Assembly (NCBI RefSeq): GCF_002259605.1 | Contig: NZ_MWWR01000007.1 | Location: 62,001-126,000 of the forward strand | From: Pseudoscardovia radai | GTDB taxonomy: Bacteria > Actinomycetota > Actinomycetes > Actinomycetales > Bifidobacteriaceae | Length of the DNA stretch: 64,000 nucleotides | Direction: 5' to 3' | In this document: positions 43,599 to 51,267 of the stretch, in pieces | Layout of the letters: each line of letters opens with the position of its first letter | Numbering within the stretch: position 1 is the first letter of the stretch | Made by a program: the position numbers and the translations under genes | The notes under the pieces: generated by a model | What the model saw: the letters and a program-made list of their open reading frames with translations, nothing else | Told to the model about the DNA's origin: nothing | Databases searched by the model: none

Positions 43599-44440
43599 CG
43601 TCCCATCCTTTCCATCGCCTCTTCCATCGTCTCGGTCGCTTCGGGAATGTCTTTCTCGGGATACACGTACCGCACGGCATAGCCGCGCTTCTCAAGTCCG
43701 TCGCCCACCAGACGAATCATGGCGTCGTACACGCCGCAGTCCCCGGAGCGCTTTGAATACTTCTCGTACTGCGGCTGCGTGCGGTAGTATGTCAGCTCGA
43801 TGGGCGCGGAGACATCGTGATGCATCTGGACGAGCGCCTCGACGTACTTCGCGGCGTCGTCACGCTGCCGCTTGCGCATTGCGAAGAGGAACTCCCAGAC
43901 CTTCTCGGGAATTTCCCTTGGACTGCCGGGGTTCTCCCACTCCTTGACGATGGCATCGATGGTGCCGTGCTGCATCCCGCTCTTGATGCCGACCGCAGCG
44001 GCGAGAGCGACCTGCGTGAAGCCGACCTGGATTCTCAGACGGCGGAACCCCGCCTTGGTGCGCAGCATCCGTCCCTGTGGTCGAAGCGCCGCTCCCCCGT
44101 CGAAGGCCGCGACACCCGCGTCCCGGTTCCCCAATCCAGAGTCCAGCGCCCGTCTGATGCGGCCGAGCGTTTCGTCGGTCGGATGGCTGTCCGACGATTC
44201 CCAATGCCGCACCATGCTCTGTGAGACACCGAGTCTGTCTCCCAGCTCGGTCTGGGACAGGCCGCTGCGCACGCGTGCGCGTCGGATCCTCGCACCGACG
44301 TCGATGAGCGATTCAACGTCGCCGCTGTACTGCACATGCGCACCCTCGGGAGTCTCTTGCATGATCTTCCCGGCACTGTTAATGACGAGCCAGCCGCCTT
44401 CCGGCAGCTCGTCGGAGCATCTGCGCCACACCGACCTCAT
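43595..44440 (-). CDS. Double-HTH (XRE) regulator B
   Basis: 281 residues, paralogous to regulator A with the same order: WRRCSDELPEGGWLVINSAG start, XRE HTH (RIRRARVRSGLSQTELGDRLGV), second HTH-like region around 130-160, and a C-terminal YYRTQPQYEKYSKRSGDCGV core. The pair is translated together (ATGA overlap). Two co-expressed, diverged copies could act as a heterodimer or as opposing regulators. Confidence 0.8.
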   Translation of the reverse strand: MRSVWRRCSDELPEGGWLVINSAGKIMQETPEGAHVQYSGDVESLIDVGARIRRARVRSGLSQTELGDRLGVSQSMVRHWESSDSHPTDETLGRIRRALDSGLGNRDAGVAAFDGGAALRPQGRMLRTKAGFRRLRIQVGFTQVALAAAVGIKSGMQHGTIDAIVKEWENPGSPREIPEKVWEFLFAMRKRQRDDAAKYVEALVQMHHDVSAPIELTYYRTQPQYEKYSKRSGDCGVYDAMIRLVGDGLEKRGYAVRYVYPEKDIPEATETMEEAMERMGR

Positions 44441-44487
44441 GGATGCCTCCTTCCCGGGACATGGTCCCCGTCCATTTCGCGCGCCCC

Positions 44488-44880
44488 TCAGACGAAGAGC
44501 GCCGCTTCCTCGATCAGCCCGCAGGCCTCGTGCAGAGCCCTCGCCTGCATCATCACCAGGTCGATGTGGGGATGGCTTCCCTCACGCCAGGATTCGAAGC
44601 GGCGGGAAGTCAGGTACCGGCGGGCGATGTCTTCCTCGTCCGCCAGCGCCCTGCCCGACGCCGAGTACTCGTGCCAGTCCCGCGAACCGTCGAGGAGAGT
44701 CCGTCGGATGTCGCCGACCAGAACGCGTTCGTCGGGGAACCGTTCGAGCAATTCGAGCGCGGCACGGAGCACGCCCCTGCGCCAAATGCCGCGCGGGCGT
44801 TCGCGCGTCGCGATGAGTCCGGCCACGTCGCCCAGGTTCGCCAGAGAGCCCCGGCGTCCGGGGAATTCGAGAACCGTCAT
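44488..44880 (-). CDS. Hypothetical helical protein
   Basis: 130 residues from ATG 44880, four bases after GGAGG. The protein is Arg/Leu-rich and helical, with the motif ERPRGIWRRGVLRAALELLE. Its hydrophobic-face spacing suggests a DNA-associated or oligomeric helical protein. It is placed directly upstream of the double-HTH pair and is probably transcribed with it. A short AT-rich gap (44881-44943) with AGTATATATT-like sequence may hold their promoter. No family is recognised. Confidence 0.65.
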   Translation of the reverse strand: MTVLEFPGRRGSLANLGDVAGLIATRERPRGIWRRGVLRAALELLERFPDERVLVGDIRRTLLDGSRDWHEYSASGRALADEEDIARRYLTSRRFESWREGSHPHIDLVMMQARALHEACGLIEEAALFV

Positions 44881-44943
44881 CGAACCTCCAGTGTGCAACC
44901 GGTCATATTGACAGTTTTATAGTATATATTCACGGTCTGCTTT

Positions 44944-45567
44944 TCAAGTCCTTTCGCGCCATTCTTCGATATCCCGCTGGTGGTCCCGCATCGCCCGATA
45001 GCATTCAAGCGTCGCCAGCGCGTCCTCGTACGCGTCATGCTTGGGCATGTATTCACCACGTCCGAAATACTCTGCGCACTGTCTCAGCGATGGGAAACCC
45101 TTGCGGGATTCATACCCGCACAGAGGGAGCATCCGCGCCGCCTCCACCATCACGTCCGTGACCGACGCCCGCCATGTCACTCCGCGCCTGAACAACGCAG
45201 CAAGCTGGAAATACGCGTTGTACCCCACGATGTGGTTGCAACACCTAAGCGTCATGGCGATGTCGGGAACGCAACGGAACATGTGCTCGCAGCCCGCGAC
45301 TGCGGCGGGGCCGATACCCGTCAGGGCCTCCGCCTCAGGCCATTCCTTGGCCTCGACGGGACGGAAGAGCATGTCCAGCATCGGCGTGCCGTTGCGGTCG
45401 AGGGACACAAGCCGCAGCACCTCGGCGCGGATGGGGTCAGGGCCGGTCAGAGTCATGCCGATGACCTGATAATCCCCACCGTCATCTGTGTCGGGCGGAA
45501 GGATGTACTCCGCTTCATGCGGCAGCAATAGCGGCCGAGCCCAATCCTCGTACGTGAATCTCGTCAT
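44944..45567 (-). CDS. DnaQ-fold protein lacking catalytic acids
   Basis: 207 residues from ATG 45567, six bases after AAGGAGG. The fold order is that of DEDDh 3'-5' exonucleases: the strand that normally ends DxETTG reads VIGMTLTG (Asp to Gly, Glu to Thr), Exo II reads VGYNAYFQL (Asp to Gln), and Exo III keeps HDAYEDA. Three of the metal-binding acids are therefore missing, and the enzyme is probably inactive, acting as a nucleic-acid-binding or regulatory scaffold. It overlaps the WhiB gene by ATGA. Confidence 0.75.
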   Translation of the reverse strand: MTRFTYEDWARPLLLPHEAEYILPPDTDDGGDYQVIGMTLTGPDPIRAEVLRLVSLDRNGTPMLDMLFRPVEAKEWPEAEALTGIGPAAVAGCEHMFRCVPDIAMTLRCCNHIVGYNAYFQLAALFRRGVTWRASVTDVMVEAARMLPLCGYESRKGFPSLRQCAEYFGRGEYMPKHDAYEDALATLECYRAMRDHQRDIEEWRERT

Positions 45568-46061
45568 GACGTCCTCCTTGTCTCCGTTGTGCCGTCGCCT
45601 CCCGGTTCCGTCACCGTCAGATTCTCGGCATCGGATGACTCGGCGGGTGTTGCCGCGTCGCACACCTCCTGTTCCTTGCGGCGGCGGCGCGATTTCCTTT
45701 TCTCTTCGCTGTCCTTGGCTTTCGCCCTGTCGATGGCGTCGGGATTGGTGCGGATCCATCCAGCGAGGGCGGCGACACGCGTTGCGTGCAGTCCTTCACC
45801 AGACACCTTGTACAATTTCGCGTCCCGTGCCAGATGCAGGCGGATGCGACGGTTGACGCCTCCCCAGATTCCCGCCGTCTCCTCGTAGACGATGGCGGTG
45901 GCGAGGCATTCGGGCCGCACAGGGCAGCCTTCGCAGATCTTCCTGCCCTTGGTACATTCCACCGACGCTCCCGCGTTGCGGTTGAGGTTCCACATCTTGT
46001 CCTTCTGCTCGGCCGGGTACTCGGAGCACCGGGCGTGCTGCGTCCAGTCCCAGGAGTTCAT
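45564..46061 (-). CDS. WhiB-family transcription factor
   Basis: 165 residues. Cys12, Cys43, Cys46 and Cys52 (in CEGCPVRPEC) provide the [4Fe-4S] ligands, with an additional Cys36. GIWGG is the usual WhiB turn, followed by basic residues for DNA binding. The spacing Cys12-Cys43 is longer than typical, and the Lys/Arg-rich tail is extended. WhiB proteins are actinobacterial, redox- or NO-sensitive regulators. Several mobile elements carry their own copy. It is coupled to the DnaQ-like gene and overlaps the upstream gene by 4 bp. Confidence 0.88.
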   Translation of the reverse strand: MNSWDWTQHARCSEYPAEQKDKMWNLNRNAGASVECTKGRKICEGCPVRPECLATAIVYEETAGIWGGVNRRIRLHLARDAKLYKVSGEGLHATRVAALAGWIRTNPDAIDRAKAKDSEEKRKSRRRRKEQEVCDAATPAESSDAENLTVTEPGGDGTTETRRTS

Positions 46062-47503
46062 GCCGTTCCTTCCTTCCGTGCATCCCTGATTCGCGCCATG
46101 TCACCGTGATGGTCACGGTTGTGCGCGTCCGACGCGCACACCGGGCATTCGCCCGGGTCCACCTCGTCGTAACAGTGCTGGTAGAGCTTGCCGAGGTTCG
46201 ATGGTTCAAGCCACTGCTCACCCCAGTACACGGCATGCCCCTCGGAATATGCGCGGGTTAGCTGGCGGTGCGGCGCGTACGACGCGGCGACCACCGGGGA
46301 GACGCCCGGCGCCGATTCGCGCGTCACGCCAGGCGATATCCGCCCGAACCGGATGGTGCCCTGCCCCTGCCGCGATCTCGGCGAGGTGATGTCCTGTCTC
46401 AGCGCAGCCCAGTCGGACGCCAGCGAACGAAGGGTCAGCACGCGGGCACGGTGGAAATCGTGAGACAGGGCCCACACGACCGCCGAGAGGATGTCGTCGA
46501 CGGCCTGGTCGGGGTCACGCCCGGCCTCGGTGAGCGTCGAGATCAGCCACGAGGCGTTGCCGACCTCTCGCCTCGGCCAGGTGCGCGGCGCCAGGCCGCG
46601 TTCCCCGATGAGGCGATGGTGCTCGGCCACCAGACGGCGAGAGGCGCGGAGGACGCGCTCCCCCGGCGCGGCATCGGTTGCACCGGCCGGGACTCCGGCA
46701 ACGGCGTACGATGTTCCGCCGGCGGCAGCCGGCGCATGGGCGGCAGCAGGTGCGACGATGGGTTCAGCCGCGCCGTCGGAACCGGGAGCCCCGATGCCAC
46801 CGGAGGGTTCCTCGGGCACGAATTCGCCGTAGGGGTCAGAGCGCAGCCCGTCGTCGAAGGCGTCGAGGAGACAGAGTGAATCGGCAACGGGGGAAGCAGT
46901 CGAGGCTTCGCCGCGACCGTCTCCGTCGCGGCTCCCCCCGGCGCGGTTCTTCCCATCGTGATTTCCTTCGACGGGGGGCAATCCCCCTTTAGGGGGATTA
47001 TGGGGGGAATTGAGAGAGTTATTTAGTTCATATTGTGCGACATCCGTGTCGTAGCTGCTACGACATCCTGTCGCGGCGGAATCGGTGCTACGACAATTTG
47101 TCGTATCTGTTTTTTGGCTTGTTCCCTTGCCTCTCGCCATCGCGGTCTTTTGGGGCTTCGTAGCGGCCGGCATTGCCTTGGCACCCGCGCCGACGGCATC
47201 TGGCCCGGGTTCGGGGCCGTCGACGTCCAGGTCCCACACGATGGGGCGGGTCTGGGCCGGATACCGCGAGACATAGCTCTGGTCGCCGCGTCGGATGATG
47301 CCCGCCGATTCCATCCACGCGAGTTCGCGCTGGACTGTGCGCAGGCTCAGGTCCATCCGTTCGGCGATGGAACGGGCACTGGGGAACGCATGCAGGCCGT
47401 GGTCGTCCGGGGTCGCGTCGGCCAAGGCCATGAGCACGCAGCGGCATGTGCACGACCTGACGCGGTGGGTCCCCATCGCCCACCACAGGACACGTATGCT
47501 CAT
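46058..47503 (-). CDS. Winged-helix replication- or partition-type protein
   Basis: 481 residues from ATG 47503 (GGGAGG five bases before). Residues 20-85 form a winged helix (SIAERMDLSLRTVQRELAWMESAGIIRR). A long Gly/Ala/Pro/Ser linker follows (about 95-280), then a helical domain (LVAEHHRLIGERGLAPRTWPRREVGN, and later DQAVDDILSAVVWALSHDFH). The layout is common for proteins of actinobacterial plasmids and conjugative elements annotated as HTH or replication initiator-like. A catalytic Rep motif is not visible, so a role in replication is unproven. Confidence 0.65.
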   Translation of the reverse strand: MSIRVLWWAMGTHRVRSCTCRCVLMALADATPDDHGLHAFPSARSIAERMDLSLRTVQRELAWMESAGIIRRGDQSYVSRYPAQTRPIVWDLDVDGPEPGPDAVGAGAKAMPAATKPQKTAMARGKGTSQKTDTTNCRSTDSAATGCRSSYDTDVAQYELNNSLNSPHNPPKGGLPPVEGNHDGKNRAGGSRDGDGRGEASTASPVADSLCLLDAFDDGLRSDPYGEFVPEEPSGGIGAPGSDGAAEPIVAPAAAHAPAAAGGTSYAVAGVPAGATDAAPGERVLRASRRLVAEHHRLIGERGLAPRTWPRREVGNASWLISTLTEAGRDPDQAVDDILSAVVWALSHDFHRARVLTLRSLASDWAALRQDITSPRSRQGQGTIRFGRISPGVTRESAPGVSPVVAASYAPHRQLTRAYSEGHAVYWGEQWLEPSNLGKLYQHCYDEVDPGECPVCASDAHNRDHHGDMARIRDARKEGTA

Positions 47504-47789
47504 CGCGACCTCCCCCGGGCGCTCCCAGCCGGATGGCGGAGCATGGACAGACGCAACATGAGTCCCTCGGGCAGGGGGCATGCGGGCGTCTCCCCCGCCT
47601 CGGGGGAACGTTCGGTAGAATGAGACTGTCTGCAAAGACTGCCGACCGGTCTAGTCATCTCCTGGTCGTGCATTGGATTGCTTTCCATAGGTTCTCCTAT
47701 CACCATCGAATCTGTGGAGTGATCCAAGGGGTCCTTGGAATGGAAATGAGGAAATGAGTGCCAAGGACCCCTCTTCAGTTTTCACGCCG

Positions 47790-48008
47790 TCAGTCGCCGG
47801 CGTTCACGGAATCCGAAGGCGGGGACTCGATGCCGAGGACGAAATCCGCCGACAATCCGTATCTTTCGTGCAGAAAGCGCAAATCCCGCGGCTGCCAGGC
47901 GATCTGCCCGTTGACTTTCCCCGAGATGTTGGCCTTGGACTGTCCGGAGCCCTCGGCGAGCTCCCGATAGCTCACGCCATGCGCCGCAAGCCATTCCTTC
48001 AAATTCAA
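47790..48008 (-). CDS. Small XRE-type repressor
   Basis: Seventy-two residues, almost all HTH (WLAAHGVSYRELAEGSGQSKANISGKVNG). The proposed start is TTG 48008, with GGAG eight bases before. It is divergent from the larger XRE gene at 48207, and two direct repeats lie between them. The pair forms a Cro/CI-like arrangement at the element's right end. Confidence 0.75.
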   Translation of the reverse strand: MNLKEWLAAHGVSYRELAEGSGQSKANISGKVNGQIAWQPRDLRFLHERYGLSADFVLGIESPPSDSVNAGD

Positions 48009-48026
48009 AGTTCAGACTCCTTTCAC

Positions 48027-48078
48027 ATCGTTCATTCTGACTGATTTGTACATATACAATATCGTTCAATTTGACAGA
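48027..48078. promoter_or_regulatory. Divergent operator region with direct repeats
   Basis: ATCGTTCATTCTGACTGA (48027-48044) and ATCGTTCAATTTGACAGA (48061-48078) are 34 bp apart, about three helical turns, in the gap between the two divergent XRE genes. They are probably the binding sites for one or both regulators. Confidence 0.7.
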
Positions 48079-48100
48079 ACACAAATTCGTTCGTTAGAAT
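48071..48100 (+). promoter_or_regulatory. Promoter of the terminal XRE gene
   Basis: TTGACA (48071-48076), 18-bp spacer, TAGAAT (48095-48100). The -35 lies within the second direct-repeat operator, so bound repressor would block it. Confidence 0.65.
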
Positions 48101-48206
48101 TCCCTATATCAGCAATGAATTCTGCGCCACGGATTCCGATGACACGGACACCCAGCGCCCAGGATTCCCGCGACACGAATCTCGACAACATGGATCGGAG
48201 GTAGAT

Positions 48207-48755
48207 GTGACCGGCGTCATCCCCACCGACGAGGTGGAAGAGAGCACGGTGCGCTACGAACGCGTCGTCGCCTTCAACATCCGCCAGCGCCTCACGGCAC
48301 AGCACCGCTCCCAGCGCGAGCTGGCCGACTTCATGGGACTGCAGACATCCGCCGTCTCCATGAAGATGACTGGCAAGACCACATGGTCCCTGGCCGACAT
48401 GGTCAAGGCAGCCGCCTTCCTCGGCGTGTCCCTCGACGACCTGACCGACGACACCATCATGGTCTCCATGGGGGCCGCCCCCACCAAGGAGGAGCTCGAG
48501 AAGGCCATCGAGACGGACGCCCGCGAGAAGGCCCGGCGCGCCGAAAGGCGGGCCGCTGCCGCCACCGCGGGCGGCGACGCCGCCGCGCCCGCGATCGTCA
48601 CGGCACGCGCCGCGGAAAAGAAAACCGCGGACGCGCCTGCAGGCGGTCCGCGGTTCATCGTGATGCCGGACGGCATGCCCGGCACCGGAACGGTGCCCCG
48701 GATGCGATTCGAACGCACGACACCCGCTTTAGGAGAGCGGTGCTCTATCCCCTGA
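48207..48755 (+). CDS. Terminal XRE regulator, 3' end formed by the tRNA gene
   Basis: 182 residues from GTG 48207 (GGAGG five bases upstream). Residues 14-70 hold an XRE HTH (FNIRQRLTAQHRSQRELADFMGLQ). An Ala/Arg-rich helix and linker follow. The reading frame passes through attR. Codon 167 is the last shared one, and the final 15 residues (FERTTPALGERCSIP) are antisense tRNA-Arg sequence. After excision the frame would instead continue past attL for 31 codons to a stop at 8665-8667, adding a tail that contains the hydrophobic run GVLALQMLVMCVYF. It is probably the main regulator of integration or transfer. Confidence 0.8.
   Translation: MTGVIPTDEVEESTVRYERVVAFNIRQRLTAQHRSQRELADFMGLQTSAVSMKMTGKTTWSLADMVKAAAFLGVSLDDLTDDTIMVSMGAAPTKEELEKAIETDAREKARRAERRAAAATAGGDAAAPAIVTARAAEKKTADAPAGGPRFIVMPDGMPGTGTVPRMRFERTTPALGERCSIP
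48615..48655 (-). terminator. tRNA-Arg terminator carried by the element
   Basis: AACCGCGGAC / GTCCGCGGTT stem followed on the minus strand by TTTTCTTTT. It lies 39 bp beyond the tRNA 3' end and replaces the displaced chromosomal terminator at 8471-8515. It also lies inside the coding sequence of the XRE gene on the other strand. Confidence 0.75.
48692..48707. other. attR, right attachment site of the element
   Basis: GGTGCCCCGGATGCGA, identical to attL at 8556-8571, covers the acceptor-stem 3' strand and part of the T-arm of tRNA-Arg. Because the repeat reconstructs the tRNA end, integration leaves the tRNA intact. Confidence 0.85.
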
Positions 48756-48766
48756 GCTACCGGGGC
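48694..48766 (-). tRNA. tRNA-Arg (anticodon CCT)
   Basis: A 73-nt cloverleaf: acceptor GCCCCGG / CCGGGGC with discriminator A, D-arm with TAGCTCAGGGGATAGAGCA, anticodon loop CTCCTAA (anticodon CCT, reading AGG), T-arm GTGCG-TTCGAAT-CGCAT. No CCA is encoded (ACCG follows). Its 3' end is the integration target. Confidence 0.95.
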
Positions 48767-48923
48767 AACGTTCCTATGGTACACCCATTCGGGATGTGCT
48801 TGGCGCCGTGCGCCGTCACTTACCCTATCGTTGATAATCTCCCTCTCCCTATCGTTAGCAATCTCCCTCTTCCCCTTCTCTATCCACCCACTTTTGCGGC
48901 TCCCCACCAACCACCCATCACCC

Positions 48924-49171
48924 TATCCGCTTACTTTTGCGGCCAAACGACCACAAAAGTAAGCGGATACAGCAGGCCCACCAACCAATCCCTCCCTATC
49001 CACCCACTTTTGCGGCCCAAAGGTCGCAAAAGTGGGTAAATAGGAAAGTGGATGGGGAACCAACCGGCTGCGGAAACCGACCAACCGGCGACGAAACCAA
49101 CCGGCTGCGATAACCGACCGACCGCAACCGAGCAACCGCGGAAACCGACCAACCGCGATAACCAACCGGCG
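48924..49171. repeat. Two hairpins and a degenerate tandem repeat
   Basis: Stem TATCCGCTTACTTTTG / CAAAAGTAAGCGGATA (48924-48969, 16 bp) and stem ACCCACTTTTGCG / CGCAAAAGTGGGT (49002-49037, 13 bp) share the core CTTTTGCGG with an unpaired copy at about 48892-48900. From 49056 a degenerate ACCGACCAACCGCG-like unit repeats to the end of the NERD gene. This fills the 400 bp between the tRNA and the NERD gene, with no ORF of note. Confidence 0.75.
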
Positions 49172-49172
49172 A

Positions 49173-51050
49173 TCAGTGGGATTTGCGGGTCTTGCGATTG
49201 TTCTTTCGATTGCGCTTCTGGAACATGCGGCGCTTCTGGCGGGACAGCGCGGGATGCGGCGCACTTCCCGGTTTCTCACCCGGTTTCTCGCCCGACTTCT
49301 CGCCCGGCTTCTCGCCCGGCTTCGCGCCGCGCCCGTCAACGCCTTGATCCATAGCGCCGGACTCAGCCATAACCTCATGCTCGGCCTGGGCACGCAGCTG
49401 ATTCGCGCGCTCCTTCTCAGCCTTCTCGACGGCCTCGGCGGTCCGCGCCAGCGCCGTCTGGTCCTCGGCCCCGGCGCCATCGTCCGACGGCGCACCGTCC
49501 TTCTCGCCGCCCTGTTCGGAATCGTTCCGCGACGCATCGGAGACATCGTTGTTCTTCGCAACGATTTTGCCAACCTTCGCAGCGCCCTTCGCAGCGCCCT
49601 TCTCGGAACCTTTCGCAACACCCTTCGCAGCACCCTTCGGCGCACCGTCCTGCGCGGGTGCGGAGGCGCCGTCGGCGGCGAGCGCCATGCCGCTTTCGAG
49701 TACGCTCATCGGCTCGTCGAAATCGGCGAAGATCTGCGCGGCGGCGCTGTGTTCTCCGCGCGAATTGCCGACGACACGCTTGCCACGCCGCCCACCGGCC
49801 CCATGCCGCACGCCATTTCCGCGCGAGCCGGCCTTGCCGTCGCCCTTATGCGAACCGTCGCCCTTTCGCGCCCCGCCCTTGCGCGAGCCGCCTTTACCGC
49901 CGTCACCGCCGCGCGAGCCGCCGTTCCCACTGCCTTCGCCGTTCTCGCGACGCCGACGCGCCTCCTCCTCGCGCTCCATGCCGAGGCTCCACGTCTTCTT
50001 GGTCTTACCGCGCGGGCTGAAAGCCCACTCGATGGCGCGGCTCATGCCCATGTTCGGCTCGCTGGCGTCGGAAAAGCCATTGAGCAGCTTGGGAAGGTCC
50101 TCGCCATTGATCGGAATGGTGGACTCTTTCTCGAAACCGCGCAACACCACCTTGCCGGTGCGCGAGCTGCACCAGATGACGGTGTAGCAATGCACGTCGG
50201 AAAGGAACGGCATGCCCAGCAGCGTGTTCTCGAGCTGCTTGACGGCCAGATCCATGGATCCGGTCTGGAGGAAAAGCTCCCAGGTGTCGGATTTGTCGAG
50301 CTTGCGGCGGCCGCGTTCGTAGATGCCGGGCGCGTAATTCTTCGAATCGAGCAGGATGACGTGCTGCACGCCCTCGGATTCGAAGGCGATGATGTGGTCG
50401 ACGTCGGAATCCTTGATCTGCTGGTTGACGAAGTACCCGTGGCGCACGATGGCATGGTGGCGCTTGGCCCATTCGTCCACGATACGGCGGGTCTTCTCCT
50501 CGCCGGCCTCGCCCACCTTGCCGCTGGCGAAGCGGTCAGAGACGCGGCGCTTGTCGCGCAGGGCGATGCGGATGTCGGGATTGGAAACGGGTTCGCGCAG
50601 CTCCTCGCGCGTCACGCTCGGCGCGATGCCGTTTTGCGTCTTGTACGCGATGTCGCGCGGCACGGAGCCATAGTGGTTCGGGCCGTTCGAGCGCTCGGCG
50701 CGGGTCTGCATGCGCAGCCGCTGCTTACGGGCGCCCGCGAAGTTCTTCTCGGAATCGAAGGTGATGACGGGTTCGGGCTTGACGGTGGCGTCGGCGTCGG
50801 GCTTGACGCTCCAATCGTTCTCGGCGGCCCAGTCCTGCTCGGCCTGGCGAAGGTCGTCGTCATCGCTATCGGCGTGTGGGGTGCTCCACTCGTAGTCGGC
50901 GTCCCAGCGATCGTCGCCGAGCGCGTTGCTTCGGTCGCCCGACTTACGGGCGTGCGCGATGCGCGCCTTGTGCGCGAGCCATAGTGTCACGATGACCAAA
51001 ACGGCAACGACGACGGCAAGGCCCACAAGCCCGATCATTCCTTCGCCCAT
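49173..51050 (-). CDS. Membrane-anchored NERD-domain protein
   Basis: 625 residues. A single N-terminal membrane span (about 5-26) is followed by an acidic linker and a NERD domain at about 170-300: GKVGEAGEEKT, SDVDHIIAFESEGVQHVILLDSKNY, typical of this nuclease-related fold (Asp and the DSK pair in the ExK place). The C-terminal 270 residues are low complexity, with Gly/Lys/Arg-rich, Ala/Lys and KPGE repeats, ending in a strongly basic stretch. The function of NERD proteins is not established; DNA processing is suggested. It lies beside the tRNA on the chromosomal side. Confidence 0.8.
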   Translation of the reverse strand: MGEGMIGLVGLAVVVAVLVIVTLWLAHKARIAHARKSGDRSNALGDDRWDADYEWSTPHADSDDDDLRQAEQDWAAENDWSVKPDADATVKPEPVITFDSEKNFAGARKQRLRMQTRAERSNGPNHYGSVPRDIAYKTQNGIAPSVTREELREPVSNPDIRIALRDKRRVSDRFASGKVGEAGEEKTRRIVDEWAKRHHAIVRHGYFVNQQIKDSDVDHIIAFESEGVQHVILLDSKNYAPGIYERGRRKLDKSDTWELFLQTGSMDLAVKQLENTLLGMPFLSDVHCYTVIWCSSRTGKVVLRGFEKESTIPINGEDLPKLLNGFSDASEPNMGMSRAIEWAFSPRGKTKKTWSLGMEREEEARRRRENGEGSGNGGSRGGDGGKGGSRKGGARKGDGSHKGDGKAGSRGNGVRHGAGGRRGKRVVGNSRGEHSAAAQIFADFDEPMSVLESGMALAADGASAPAQDGAPKGAAKGVAKGSEKGAAKGAAKVGKIVAKNNDVSDASRNDSEQGGEKDGAPSDDGAGAEDQTALARTAEAVEKAEKERANQLRAQAEHEVMAESGAMDQGVDGRGAKPGEKPGEKSGEKPGEKPGSAPHPALSRQKRRMFQKRNRKNNRKTRKSH

Positions 51051-51267
51051 AATCGCCTTCCGGTCATGCGCCGGCCCGGTACCCTTGGCCGCCGCGGCAC
51101 GCCCGGATGCTCCCCGCGCATATCTATCCTTCGCGCGGACACCGGACGGCCCATGTGATTCCTACGGCAATTCTAACCCACCGTCTGCCGTCCCCCGCCA
51201 CAGGCATCCGCTATTCGTTCGATTCGCACGATGCGGCGGATGCGTACGGGTGATTAGACGCCGCCGA

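Noticed and set aside
49176-50984. 602-codon plus-strand frame opposite the NERD gene
   Set aside because: The Leu/Arg/Ala-rich product lacks motifs, while the minus strand has a membrane span and NERD core.
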